Origin: Gliomastix tumulicola
Lineage: Eukaryota > Ascomycota > Sordariomycetes > Hypocreales > Bionectriaceae
NCBI GenBank assembly: GCA_001599755.1
Contig: BCHX01000001.1
Location: forward strand, 4,340,001-4,404,000
DNA length: 64,000 nucleotides
Direction: 5' to 3'
The notes beneath the pieces were generated by a model. The model ran no database searches, had not been told where the DNA came from, and was given only the letters and a program-made list of their open reading frames with translations. The position numbers and the translations under genes were made by a program. Positions 11,708 through 23,483 of this stretch are shown here, piece after piece; the first letter of the stretch is position 1; each line of letters begins with the position of its first letter.

Positions 11708-14488
11708 ATGGCGGCACGCGGAATGGACTTCACAGACCGGGCACAGAAGGCCGTGGAGGATGCCATGTCCCTGGCCGAGCAGTACGGCCACTCCCAGCTC
11801 GTGCCGGTGCACCTTGCCGTCTCGCTGCTGGATCCCCCTCCCGACCAGTCCAAGGACCAGCAGAACGGCCCGCCACCGAGCGTCACCCTCTTCCGGCAGG
11901 TCATCGAGCGGGCGCACGGCGACCCGCAGCTCTTCGACCGCGCGCTCAAGAAGAGCCTGGTGCGGCTGCCGGCCCAGGACCCGCCGCCGGAGCACGTCGC
12001 GCTGGCGCCGCAGTTCCACGCCGTGCTGCGCAAGGCCATGGAGCTGCAGAAGATCCAGAAGGACACGTACATTGGCGTCGACCACCTCATCACGGCGCTG
12101 TCCGAGGACACCAACATCCAGACGGCGCTGCGCGAGGCCAACGTGCCGAAGCCGAAGCTCGTGCAGGACGCCGTCACGGCCATCCGGGGCACGAAGCGCG
12201 TCGATTCCAAGACGGCCGACACGGAGCAGGAGAACGAGAACCTCGCCAAGTTCACCATCGACATGACGGCGCTGGCGAGGGACAAGAAGATCGACCCCGT
12301 CATCGGCCGCGAGGAGGAGATCCGCCGTGTCATCCGCATCCTCTCGAGACGAACAAAGAACAACCCCGTGCTCATCGGTGAGCCCGGCGTAGGCAAGACC
12401 ACCGTCGTCGAGGGTCTCGCCCAGCGAATCAACAACCGCGACGTGCCGGACAACCTGAAGCACTGCAAGCTGCTGTCCCTCGATGTCGGAGCGCTGGTCG
12501 CCGGCAGCAAGTACAGGGGCGAGTTCGAGGAGCGTATGAAGGGCGTGCTGAAGGAGATTGAGGAGTCCAAGGAGATGATTGTCCTCTTCGTCGATGAGAT
12601 CCATCTCCTCATGGGCGCCGGATCGTCAGGGGAGGGCGGCATGGACGCGGCCAACCTGCTCAAGCCCATGCTCGCCCGTGGCCAGCTCCACTGTATCGGT
12701 GCCACGACCCTCGCCGAGTACCGCAAGTACGTCGAGAAGGACGCTGCCTTTGAGCGACGATTCCAGCAAGTCCTGGTCAAGGAACCCACCATCCCCGAGA
12801 CCATCTCCATCCTCCGAGGTCTCAAGGAGCGCTACGACCGACACCACCGTGTTACTATTCTCGACAGTGCGCTCGTCGCCGCTACCAACCTGGCAGCCCG
12901 CTACCTCACATCCCGCCGCATGCCCGACTCGGCCATCGATCTGGTCGACGAAGCTGCCGCGGCCGTCCAGGTGGCCCGCGAGTCGCAGCCCGAGATCATC
13001 GACTCGCTCGAGCGAAAGCTTAGACAGCTCATGATCGAAATCGCCGCGCTCGAGAAGGAGAAGGACGAGGCGTCCCAGACGCGTCTCGCGCAGGCCAGGA
13101 GGGATGCCAAGAACGTCGAGGAGGAGCTGCAGCCGCTGCGGGAGAAGTACGAGAGCGAGATCAAGCGCAGCGAGGAGATCCACCAGGCCAAGGTCAAGCT
13201 CGACGACTTCGAGAAGCGCCTCGAGGACGCCATGAACCAAGGTGACCACGCAAAGGCTGCCGATCTCAAGTACGGCGCCATCCCCGAACAAGAGTCCAGG
13301 ATCAAGGAGCTCGAGATGCGCAAGGCGGCTGCCGACGCCGCGCTCAACGGAACGGCTGGCGACACTGGCGTCGCTATGATTACCGATGTCGTCACCGTGG
13401 ACCACATCAACGAGATTGTCGCCCGGTGGACGGGCATTCCCGTCACCCGTCTCCGGACCACCGAGAAGGAGAAGCTCATTAACATGGAGAAGGTGCTCGG
13501 AAAGGTCGTCGTTGGTCAGAAGGAGGCCGTCCAGGCCGTCGCCAACTCGATCCGTCTGCAGCGCTCCGGCCTCGCCAACCCGAACCAGCCGCCCAGCTTC
13601 CTGTTCTGTGGTCCCTCCGGTACGGGTAAGACGTTGCTCACCAAGGCCCTGGCCGAGTTCCTGTTCGACGACCCCAAGGCCATGATCCGGTTCGACATGT
13701 CCGAGTACCAGGAGCGCCACGCCCTCAGCCGAATGATCGGTGCCCCTCCAGGCTATGTCGGCCACGATGCAGGCGGTCAGCTCACCGAGGCTCTGCGACG
13801 CAAGCCCTTCTCCATCCTCCTGTTCGACGAGGTCGAGAAGGCCGCCAAGGAGGTCCTCACCGTCCTGCTGCAGCTCATGGACGACGGGCGCATCACCGAC
13901 GGCCAGGGCAGAGTCGTCGACGCCAAGAACTGCATCGTCGTCATGACCTCCAACCTGGGTGCCGAGTACCTCACCCGCGGCACGCTCAAGGAGGGCCGCA
14001 TCGACAGCCAGTCGCGCGAGATGGTCATGAACGCGCTGCGCAACTACTTCCTCCCCGAGTTCCTCAACCGTATCAACTCGGTCGTCATCTTCAACCGGCT
14101 GTCGCGCAAGGAGATCCGCAAGATCGTCGACCTGCGCATCCGCGAGATACAGAAGCGGCTCGAGGACAACGGGCGCAAGGTCTTCATCGACGTGTCGGAG
14201 GAGGCCAAAGACTACCTCGGGGCCTCGGGCTACTCGCCGGCGTACGGTGCGCGTCCGCTCCAGAGGCTCATCGAGAAGGAGATCCTCAACAAGCTGGCCA
14301 TCCTCATCCTGCGCAACAACGTCCGCGACGGCGAGGTGGCGCGTGTGGAGCTCGATGATGGTAGGATTGTTGTCCTCTCGAATCATTATGACAGCGAGAA
14401 CGGGGAGGACGCCGATATGATCGACGACGAATCGGATGCTGTGGAGGAGATTGCCGGGGATGACATGGACGAGGATATCTATACTTGA
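11708..14488 (+). CDS. HSP104: Hsp104/ClpB-type protein disaggregase
   Basis: Hexameric cytosolic AAA+ chaperone that works with Hsp70/Hsp40 to pull polypeptides out of aggregates (Neurospora Hsp98). It is an intronless 926-aa protein, the normal length. Order: Clp N-domain; first AAA+ with Walker A GEPGVGKT (residues 224-231) and Walker B VLFVDEIH; coiled-coil middle domain at about 405-530; second AAA+ with Walker A GPSGTGKT (635-642); C-terminal small domain; then an acidic tail ending DDMDEDIYT. The start is the ATG before AARGMDFTDR, in a strong context. The frame is open to 11528, but that extension is a CA-rich leader coding Thr/His repeats, not protein. Heat-shock-element-like sites lie upstream. 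Confidence 0.97.
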   Translation: MAARGMDFTDRAQKAVEDAMSLAEQYGHSQLVPVHLAVSLLDPPPDQSKDQQNGPPPSVTLFRQVIERAHGDPQLFDRALKKSLVRLPAQDPPPEHVALAPQFHAVLRKAMELQKIQKDTYIGVDHLITALSEDTNIQTALREANVPKPKLVQDAVTAIRGTKRVDSKTADTEQENENLAKFTIDMTALARDKKIDPVIGREEEIRRVIRILSRRTKNNPVLIGEPGVGKTTVVEGLAQRINNRDVPDNLKHCKLLSLDVGALVAGSKYRGEFEERMKGVLKEIEESKEMIVLFVDEIHLLMGAGSSGEGGMDAANLLKPMLARGQLHCIGATTLAEYRKYVEKDAAFERRFQQVLVKEPTIPETISILRGLKERYDRHHRVTILDSALVAATNLAARYLTSRRMPDSAIDLVDEAAAAVQVARESQPEIIDSLERKLRQLMIEIAALEKEKDEASQTRLAQARRDAKNVEEELQPLREKYESEIKRSEEIHQAKVKLDDFEKRLEDAMNQGDHAKAADLKYGAIPEQESRIKELEMRKAAADAALNGTAGDTGVAMITDVVTVDHINEIVARWTGIPVTRLRTTEKEKLINMEKVLGKVVVGQKEAVQAVANSIRLQRSGLANPNQPPSFLFCGPSGTGKTLLTKALAEFLFDDPKAMIRFDMSEYQERHALSRMIGAPPGYVGHDAGGQLTEALRRKPFSILLFDEVEKAAKEVLTVLLQLMDDGRITDGQGRVVDAKNCIVVMTSNLGAEYLTRGTLKEGRIDSQSREMVMNALRNYFLPEFLNRINSVVIFNRLSRKEIRKIVDLRIREIQKRLEDNGRKVFIDVSEEAKDYLGASGYSPAYGARPLQRLIEKEILNKLAILILRNNVRDGEVARVELDDGRIVVLSNHYDSENGEDADMIDDESDAVEEIAGDDMDEDIYT

Positions 14489-15146
14489 GGAACGAAATTG
14501 GGGGGGGGGGAGGGATAGGCGAAAAAGCGACGAGAGAGAGATGAACTCACGATTATGATTCATTGGTTTTATACTCAGGCGTCTTGGGAAAGGGAACGGA
14601 GTTTGATCAACTTGAATATTTATACTTGTGCAGGCGAGATTATAGCCTGGGTCTATACTAGTACATAGCAGGTAGTAGTCAAAATGGGATATAATACCCA
14701 TTGAACATAATTGCCATCGACATTCAACAGTGACTGCGAAATATCCAACAGCAAGTATTACAAGAAGAAGAAACACGGGGAGGGTGCTTCGTTGTTGTAA
14801 GACAGGGTAGGCACGTGACCCGACTTGATGACGGTCCGGGGATATCGGTCTTAGGCCAAGCAGCCGAAACCCCGTCCTCATCACACGTCCAAGACACGAC
14901 GTTCGTACGAGAATCGACTTACAAAAACTGCCCAGGGGAAGAAGGACCTCAGATCGAAACCAGATATAGAGGCCAGCCACACATATTTCATTTGGGATAT
15001 TGCCAGGGCCTGCCATTGTTTTGCTCCCCGAAACTCCACTGCCGACTCGGCGCCGTTCGCCCGCCTCCGCCTTCGGTCCGGTCCCGACTCTCCGTGTTCC
15101 GTGTTCCGTGTGCCGGCTCTGAGTAAGGAAAAGGGATGAAAGGACG
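14489..15146. other. Intergenic region, no gene seen
   Basis: Holds the Hsp104 3' flank and the promoter/leader of the Leu3-like factor. An 11-nt G run lies at 14500-14510. No coding signal was recognised. Confidence 0.6.
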
Positions 15147-17628
15147 ATGGACACGGCGTCACCCTCGAGACACTATCCGTCTCCGCACAGCGAGGACCGG
15201 GTGCGGCGCAATGTGGCGTGCATCAACTGCCGCAACTCCAAGGTAGGCTCTCTCTCCCTCTTCGTTTCAGCTGCTGCCTCGTGAGTGAGTGAGGGAGTGA
15301 GGGAGAGACTGAGCGAGAGACTGACGAGGAAGGATGATGGCAGGTGAGATGTAGGGCCAGCCAGGTCTCGGGCCAGCCCTGTCAGCGCTGTGCGAAGCTG
15401 GAGCTCTCGTGCGTGGTGGACAAGTCGCACAAGCGGATCACGAAGCGGAGGTGCGTATTCCTCACTAGATCATGTGTGTTTGGTCCTTCTTATTGGCTGA
15501 CACTCGTTGCCAGCAAGCTGGAGCAGCTGGAGCAGGAGCTCAAGAGCATCAAGCAGGCCGTCAACTCAACGCCCAGAGGGAACAATGTCGTCGAGGGCGA
15601 GCCGCGGCCGCCGAGGAGTCCGCGAGGGAGCTATGCTGGGTATGCAGCGGACTCGAGGCCTACCTTGGCACAGGGTCCTGCTCCGGCAGCGAGGGACACG
15701 CCGATGAGTCTCTGTGCGAGCGTCGGTGCTGGTCCCTCATCTGCTGCCTCTGCCTCTGTCCCAGATAACAACAACATCACCACGAGGAGACCACCCAAGA
15801 CGACGCCAACACGGCCACGCACCCTCGGCTCAAAGGTCGTCTCAGCAGCAGACATCGACCACTACTTTGACAAGTTCCTCGCGCACTTCCACCCGCTGCT
15901 CCCGCTCCTCCGCAAGACGGACCCGGACGACTGCTACGAGGCCTGCCCAACCCTCTTCTGGACGGTCCTCTACGTCGCCGCGCGCCGCTACGCCCGCCAC
16001 TCTGATGACTCCGACCCGGACCACCTCGTGCCCTTGCTCATCGAGACGCTCACCCGCGACGTCTGGACGCTGCCCGCCACGCCGCTCGTCCGCCTCGAGG
16101 AGGTCCACGCCATGCTGCTCGTGTGCGCGTACCCTCTGCCCGGGACGCGGCTCGTCACCGACCCGTCGACGATGCTGGCGAGCGTGTGCGTCGCGGCGTG
16201 CATGATGCTGGGGCTGCACACAGGGCGAGGCGCCCACGGGGAGTTCTGCGTCGGGTCGCGGCAGAGCGTGAGCTGCTCGGACGACGAGGCGGCGAGGACG
16301 TGGATGGCGGCGTGTGTGCTCTCGCAGCGGTGCGCCGTGGGCATCGGGCATCCGACGTCGTCCGTGATCCAGCTCGACGACGCGGGCGTTCGGAGGGGAC
16401 TGGATCCGGCGTCGCCTCTGACGGCGGGCTTGCTCGTCATGTTCGACACGCAAAAGTACCTGCAGCGCATGCACGCCGCCATGGCGATGCACATCTCGGC
16501 CTCGGGCTGCGTCCCCGAGAGCGTCGTGAGTAGCTGGGAGGACGAGCTGGAGGCCCTGCGGCCGGTGTTGGGGAGACACGACACGGATGCGACGCGGTTC
16601 ATGCTGCTGGCGGCGCAGCTCGAGGTGCAGACGTACTACTTTATGCAGTCGCCCGATCCTCCTCCTCCTCCGCCGTCTGCTTCTGCTGGTTCTGGTGCTG
16701 CTGCTGGTCCTCCTCCTGCTGCGTCTGCTTCCTCCCCGCCGTCCTCGGTATCGCCGCCAGCTTCCTCGGGTCCGGCCTCGACCACTCCCTCCGTGAACGT
16801 CCTGCGCGCGATCCGCACGGCAGCAAGACTCATCTGCTTCGTCGTCACGCCCTCGCCCCTGCGCTTCCTCACGCACAGCCCGCACTGGGTCACGCGCTGT
16901 GTCATCGACGCCACGGCCCTGCTCACCTCTGCCCTGCACTCCCACCTCGCCCCCTCCATCACCGCCTCCCTCCTCCCCCTCCTCGAGACAGCCGACGACG
17001 ACGACGACGATGATGACGACGACGATCATCACAACAACAACAACAACAATAGCAAGGACGATTCAAAGAAGGACATCTCCCTCCTCGTCCAGCGCGCCCA
17101 CAACGCCATGACCGCCGGCTCCGTCCGCGACATGGACCTCCCCGCCCGCGGCGCCGCCATCATCGAGGCCTTCTGGTCCAACCGCGAGCGCATGGCCCGC
17201 TCCGACTGCGCCGCGCGCGCGTGGCCGAGCCGCCTGAGCGCGGGCATGACCTTCTGGTGCCTGTCGCGCTTCAACCAGAGCCTGCGGCAGGCCAAGATCC
17301 AGTGCCGCGGTCTGTACAAGGGTCCCGTGCCGCCGATTCGTATGTTTCCCCCCCCATTTTCCCACCTTAGATCTATCTATACCTATCCATCCATATGGGG
17401 ATTATGCAAAAATATCACTAACGTGATATGATGATAGAAATACACTCGCAGCGCGCGCAGGAGGGGCGCTCGGCGGGAGGCGAGGATCAGCAGCAGATGA
17501 GCCAGCCCGTGGCACAGTCCGAGAACACGCCGGGCGCGACGGACCCCTTCCAGGAGGTCGACTGGTCTCTGTTCCTTGACGACTTTGGCTGGGGCGGCGA
17601 TGAGCCCATCTTCATGGGGCTGTCTTGA
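15147..17628 (+). CDS. Zn2Cys6 transcription factor, Leu3-like
   Basis: Four exons: 15147-15242, 15344-15450, 15514-17339 and 17438-17628, giving 739 aa. The Zn2Cys6 cluster has Cys at 25, 28, 35, 45, 48 and 55 (CX2CX6CX9CX2CX6C). Intron 1 interrupts it between the second and third Cys. A basic linker and coiled coil follow (HKRITKR, SKLEQLEQELKSI), an arrangement seen in Leu3-type regulators of branched-chain amino-acid genes. The middle homology region includes FWTVLYVAARRY and CAACMMLGLH. A low-complexity segment has Pro/Ser/Ala runs, then 11 Asp and 6 Asn in near-continuous tracts (about residues 552-573). The C-terminus is acidic/aromatic (VDWSLFLDDFGW), as in activation domains. Family membership is sure; the Leu3 assignment is only by resemblance, and target genes are unknown. 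Confidence 0.85.
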
Positions 17629-17886
17629 GCTGCTCGCTACTTGTTGATAAGACTTTTCGTTAATTCATGTATATAATCACCTACACTTCGGACAGGCAGG
17701 CTGATGGAATCTGGCCAGCAGCACTGTCTCATTTCTACACTCGTCGTAGCCAGCCAACCATCATAAGCTTGATTGTGCCAAGTAGTACTCAAAACCAAAC
17801 CAGTGCTAATACAAGAAGTACCTTGCTCGCTTGCAATCTCGTGTATCCTTACCGTCCACCACCCTCCAATATCACATCTCCAAAAC

Positions 17887-19524
17887 TCATTGATAGCGCA
17901 CCTTCTTACCTGATGTGGCCTTTTTCTCCCTGCTAGTGTATCCAAAAACCGAAAAGGCACTCGCGAGCTTCCACAACACCCAGCCGAACCCCAGCGCAAT
18001 GACGGCGCTTGTCCCTGATTCCACCCACTTGGCACCTGCAGCCCTCAGCACTGGCACCGTGACGACGTTCGTGAGCCTGTTGCCCGTCTCAGGCCGGGGG
18101 TTGAGATGCCAGAACGACGTGCTCGCGTCAAACTGGGTGTCGTATCCAACATGTGCCCGGTCGAAGGGGTTGTTCTCGAAATCAACGCCTCCACCCGCAT
18201 CACACGCCCAGAACACCGCAGGGTATGGGATTTCGACCTCGCTCTTTGCCGCTTCGGCTGGTGCCAAATACCGCAGATGCAACGGGATCTCGGCCGTCCA
18301 TTCTTGCACGTCGCTTGATGGAGGCGGCACGGCCAACTCGACTAGCAGATGCGATCCCCATGTCTTGCTCCGATACGCCGGTGCCTCGAGGTCCACGCTC
18401 CCCCACTGTTGAACCAGGCTGCTCAGATTCTTCGATGCCATAAAAAGGTCATCGTCCAGCTGATACTGATCGGGGAAGATCGTCTTGGGCAGTGACAGGT
18501 AAGCGTAGAGGCCGCAGTCGCCATCGACCCGAGGTGCTTTGCCGTTGAGCCGTAGCTGGAGGGTCGGATGGAGGCCCGTGGGGGACACGAAACTGGATGA
18601 GAAGGAGCCGTCGCTCGTTCGATGCCGCGAGTGAATCTGGAAAGACGCCGGAGACCGCTTCCCCTCGCCCCCCAGTACGATCAGGTCCCCCATCAGCCCG
18701 AGCGAGTACGGGCCCGTCTCAAACGGCGAGCCCCCGGAGAAGATGCCAACCTCTGTTCTCCGCGAAGGGTGGCCAGAGAGCGAGATAGTATGCTCCCTCA
18801 GAGGCAAAAAAACGGCGACCCTCAAAGGCTCTCCGGCCTTGTACTCAATCTCGAAGCTGGAGGCTGTTCGCAGATCGTCCACCCCCATCAAACAGGCAAC
18901 ATCATCGCGGGGGCAATGGTTCTTCAATGTCTTGGAAAGAGCACTGAGGTCTTCTAGGGTCTGGAAGAACTGCGGCGCGGGGGGCTTCTTCCCAGGCTTG
19001 GCTACCGTTGATTGAAAGACCTAGCCATCAAAGTCAGCAAATCATGTCCTCGTGGGTGCCGTTCCATGACCTACCTCCGAGTCACACGACTCAACCCCAC
19101 AAGCCTCCAAGAAGTAGCACGCATGCTCGCTGAAATGACAAACACAGTAAGTAAACGCGCGACCCAAACGTGCCCGTCACGGGAGTAATAAAACTCACGC
19201 CGCCTTCTGCGCGCCCCCCAGCGCCTCATACGTCATGTGCAAGCCCGGCGGCGACCTCGAGGCAAACGGGTCCAGCGTGCCGTACGACCACGGGCTCGTC
19301 CACCGCAGGCTGAGCGAGGCGAAGGCCTTGACGTGCGTCACCACCTCGGCGGGCAGCCCCTCGAGCGGGATGGTGAGGCGGCCCTCGCGCACGGCCTCGA
19401 ACGTGGGCACGGTGAGATGGCCGTCCTTGAGCGTGATGGCCTCTGGGTCGAGCCCGGAGGCTTCGCCGCGGTGGATGTAGGCGACTCGCTCGCGGATGGC
19501 GGGCTGTTGCTCCTGGTTTGACAT
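17887..19524 (-). CDS. PBN1: Pbn1/PIG-X, GPI mannosyltransferase I stabilising subunit
   Basis: ER membrane glycoprotein that partners Gpi14/PIG-M in adding the first mannose to GPI anchors; the yeast protein is also needed for protease B maturation. Three exons: 19524-19199, 19129-19075 and 19020-17887, giving 504 aa; the middle exon is only 55 nt. The lumenal domain carries LRYLAPAEAAKSEVEIPYPAVFWAC, split here as LRYLAPAEAAKSE and IPYPAVFWAC, which is the PIG-X signature region. One C-terminal membrane segment (about SAVIALGFGWVLWKLA) is followed by a Lys/Arg-rich cytosolic tail (SREKKATSGKKVRYQ), in keeping with ER residence. It is convergent with the Leu3-like gene, 258 bp apart. A GPI-anchored protease, a plausible client, lies 25 kb away. 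Confidence 0.85.
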
Positions 19525-20374
19525 GATGGCTGCGGATGGTATGGAAGCGGTCAGGAGTGAGGGATTGTTTGGGTTATTGACGGCGTTGTGTGAGAGGTCG
19601 GGCTAGCAGGATGCTGTTCGATGGATGCCTTAAGGATGATCTTGTCGCCGCCGTCTCTGGTCTTGGCGATGGCGGCGTTTCGCAGAAGCAGATGCGAGTT
19701 GATAGAGCGATGAACTCCAGCCCGTTCTTCTTGAATATCCCTCTTACCGTCTGACAGCAGCAGTCGCGACCCCCGTTCTTGCCTTGAATGACAATGTCGA
19801 GTTGTGAGGAAGGCGCGACTGAAACAGCGTCGTGGCAGGTTGTTTGTCTTGCGATGACCCACTTTTACAGTCCACTGGCTGACCCCAATAGGTACCTCCA
19901 ACCTCAGACATCCTTCTATGAGATCGGAGATACTATTGAATATCTACTACTACCATTCCTGGGCTTTGGGACTTCAGTCAGTCAGGTATATCGGCGTGGA
20001 ATATGACACCCGATACAATTATGTACGAATAAATTGCATGATAAGATGATAGGAGAGGAAAAGGCTGTGAAGCTTCGTATTTCAAATGCCCCCAAATATC
20101 CAATGAGTTGAGTCCCTGCTACCGGTATGCTGCGCTTGGGTATCGTACACTTAATCCTCCCATCAGATAATGATAATAATAATAATAATAATACATTCCA
20201 TTCCTCGTGAAATCCATTCATCCTCTTCAAACGCCGGGGTGTGATGACCCTCCCGTTTTCCCAATGAACCTCCCGAAATGCTGCCTGAGAGCAGCTCTCT
20301 ATATGAGGGAACCCCCCCCCNCCCCCCATGGTGGCTAACCTCTGTTTCCGGCCGTTGCATTGATTGATTCAATT
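19525..20374. other. Intergenic region, no gene seen
   Basis: Promoter side of PBN1 and 3' flank of the second Zn2Cys6 gene. It contains an ATA/TAA-type trinucleotide tract near 20170-20192 and a C-run with one unresolved base at 20321. No protein-coding signal was recognised. Confidence 0.6.
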
Positions 20375-23300
20375 TCATCCCGTCGTAACTTGCCCGTCCC
20401 AGTCGACATCAGCACCCATAATCCCCCAAGGGTCCCCTCCGTAGTTGGGATGCAACGGATCGCCGCCGTTCATGCTGTTGAGGATCTCCTGGTCCCAGAT
20501 GGGCGTCGACACGCGGTCCTGCAGCGACCGCAGGTCCACCCTGTTCTCCTCGGCCGTGTTGCCCAGCCCGAAGCCCAGGACGCCGGGCGACGTGTGGCTG
20601 CTCTGCGTCTGCGTCTCCGTCCCGATGCTGATCTGGTTCATGGGCGAGGACGACGTCGACGAGTTCGTCCTGTCCGGGAGGACCGCCGCGACGTTGGCGT
20701 GCTGGGCCGGGAATCGGCTGTACGTGCTGTGGGTGTTGTTGCTGGTTCCGCTCCCGCCGCTCATGGCCGACGGGCTGAAGTCATTTCCTGTTCGTCCCTG
20801 CCCGACGCTGGAGGCGCTGTACGTCGTCCCTGCTCGGTTCAGATTTCCGGCATCCTCCGGGCCGGGACTTGGTGATACTCGTCTTCGCTTCTGGTTGTGG
20901 CGGTCATTTGCAGCGCTTGTCTCGTTGCCCGGATATTTGGTCGACGCAGACTGCACAGCTGCCTGGCGGCGTAGGCTGAGCTCGGGATTGACGCTCCGCG
21001 TGACTGCGCCAAGCATCGCCCTGAAGCAAGGCGTTCCCTCATCCTCTGGACCCAACTCGGGTATGTTGCCCTCCACAACCGCATGGTTAAGCCTCATGTG
21101 AAGCGGCCTCAGATGGCCTTCGGGCTTTCCGAGTGGAAGCCTCCCAGGCAGCACGGGGGGCACCTTGGTGTGTCTCGCAATCGCGACGCGGGCCAGCAAG
21201 GGGATATTGGAGCCGGGCCCGCCAAAGATGTCGCGATACTGCTTCAGATTAGGGAGCCGAATGTCGGCCGCGAGGTTGTTGCGCTCCACGTCGAGGCAGG
21301 CCTGTTGGAGGAAGGCGAGAGTGATCTTGTGCGTCCTGCCGATGGCCTCCATGGCCTGGATGATGACTTCGAGATTGGCCCTGTCGATGGGCGTAAAGCT
21401 TTTGCTGTCCTCCTTCGCCATATAGACGTAGACCGTGGACGCGCAGTACATGGACAGCGCGCATAGGGGGCTTTTCTGCAAGAGTAAAGATGGTGGTTAG
21501 TGAGACATGATCCAGACCTAATGGAGGGTTAAGACCATAACGGAATGGAAACATACGAAGATCCCAGAGTTATGGGCAGTCATTCGGATGATGTTAGCCA
21601 CCTCCTCGGCGGTGCTGCGCAGGCGGCACAAGCTAGCGTGCTTGACCGCATCACCGTGACCGTGAGCCTCAGCCTGCTCAATGGCAGCGTGGTGGAGGCA
21701 GATGACGGACGCGTGGAGGTTGAGGTTGATGTGCAGCGCTGACGGATCACGGACGTTGGCCGGCAGGCGCAGCTTCTCGGGGAGGAACATGAACAGGGTG
21801 GACAGCTCGTTGTCCAGCTTCCGATGTCTGACCCAGAATGTCCCGTTCATGAGATCGTCGGGCTTGTCCCGAGGCCTTGTCCTGTGGGCATGGTGCATGA
21901 TTGACTTGAAGGTGCGGCAGATGACAATGGTGGATGCGAAACCTGCGTACGACACTCCCCTGAGCACCTCGTCGAGGAAGACCGTCTCCTCTTCCTTCCC
22001 TGATACAAAAGCTTCCTCGGATGATGGAAGCTTTGTAGTGATCTGTCATTGTTTTGTCAGCACAACATTGCCACTAGAAGCAGATTGTTTGTGCCAAGCA
22101 AAGGTGTGTGAACTTACATCATCGCACTGAATCAAGCTGGGCCACCCCGTAGAAATGCTGGCATGAGAATCGATGGCGTAGGCACCCCAGAACGTCCGTC
22201 TTCGTTCTTCCAGCTCAACCCACGACGTAGGCGGTGCGAGTGTGGGCGGTATATCATCCTTGTCTCCGTCCAGGCTGTCCAGCCCCATCATATGCACCAG
22301 ACGAACACACTTGGCCGTCGTCAAGGCGGCCCGGGTAAAGAGCATCTTCTTCGCCTCAAAACTGGCGAGGATGGCGTAGGCCTGAGCGTGGAACAGCGTG
22401 ATGAAGTGCTCGCCATAGCCCTGCAGCACGGCACACCGTGGGTTAGCCCCAAACACTCACTCGTATCCGAACGGCCAGCATACCTTCATCTCGTCTGCGT
22501 CGGCATACTGCCTGGCCCGCAAGTAAAACACCTCCGAATACTGACCGTACTTCTCGTTGAAGTATGCGGCCATGGCCCAGATGGCGTACTGGAGACACAT
22601 AGGGGGTTTCCTCAAGGGACCTGCGTAGAATGCCTGGAGATAGCGCCCAGGATGGACGACGGGGATGTAGAAATGCTGAGTGGCAAAGTATATTCGGTTC
22701 CTGTGTGACAATGTTAGACATCCTATGCCCGGCGAAGGATTCATGGAAGACAACTCTTGTCTAATTCACGTACAGCTCTTCCATCATCTCCATTGGAGGA
22801 AGACTCTCCGACAGCCCGAGGCCCATGAGCTGAGTGTCGTTGAGGAAGCTAGCATCATCATCCAGTCCCGCAGAAGTCAGGTCAGGCATGTCGGGGAGCT
22901 CAGGGATGGGGCCAAAGTCAGTCGGGACATCGGGGTCCAAAGCACCTGAGGCGCTGGCAAAGTGAAAGTCGGGGGGGAACTGTGTCTGGGGGTCCGAGAT
23001 AGAGGCCGGCTCGGACCCAACCGAGACGCCAGCATCGACCTCGATCTCGCCCTCCGGCCCATCAGTATCAGTCTTGGTCACCTCCTTGAGGTAGTCCTCC
23101 ACCTGAGCTACATGACCACAACAAGTATCAGCCGACATGAGACAAGAGAGACAGACACACGGGACACGTTATACAAGAGGTCCGAGAAGAGGGAGGGAAG
23201 GGGAAGGGGAAGGGTGATACACACCGAGACGTGCTTCCAGCTCCTTGACGTTCCGCCGCTTGACCGTCGGCTTCCGCCTGGACTCCGGGTAGACGCACGC

Positions 23301-23483
23301 GCTGTCGACCTTGACGCACCGGCTGCAGGCGGGCTTGATGCGGTCGCACTTGAGCTTCCGGGCCCGACACGAGACGCAGGCCAAGGGCTCCGTGGCGGAA
23401 CCGCCGATGCCCGCGGCGTCCGGCACGGCGTGCGTGAGCGGGTCATCGTCCTCGAGGGAGTCGGTGCTAGTGTCAGGGGCCAT
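20375..23483 (-). CDS. Zn2Cys6 fungal-specific transcription factor
   Basis: Six exons: 23483-23225, 23107-22774, 22700-22484, 22420-22118, 22042-21557 and 21475-20375, giving 899 aa with consistent phases. The Zn2Cys6 cluster has Cys at 36, 39, 46, 53, 56 and 63 (CX2CX6CX6CX2CX6C). A basic linker and short coiled coil follow (RRKPTVKRRNVKELEARL). An acidic, Asp/Pro-rich stretch is encoded by exon 2. The fungal transcription-factor domain (PF04082 type) starts about residue 198 with RIYFATQHFYIPVVHPGRYL and includes PPMCLQYAIWAMAA and VELEERRRTFWGAYAIDSHA. The C-terminal 200 residues are Ser/Asn/Thr-rich and low-complexity. The pathway controlled is not evident from neighbours. A very long upstream region with no gene seen suggests complex regulation. 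Confidence 0.88.

Noticed and set aside
12626..15154. 842-codon open frame antisense to Hsp104
   Set aside because: It mirrors the strongly biased GC-rich codons of Hsp104 and has no recognisable domain. Long antisense frames opposite chaperone genes are a known effect of codon bias.
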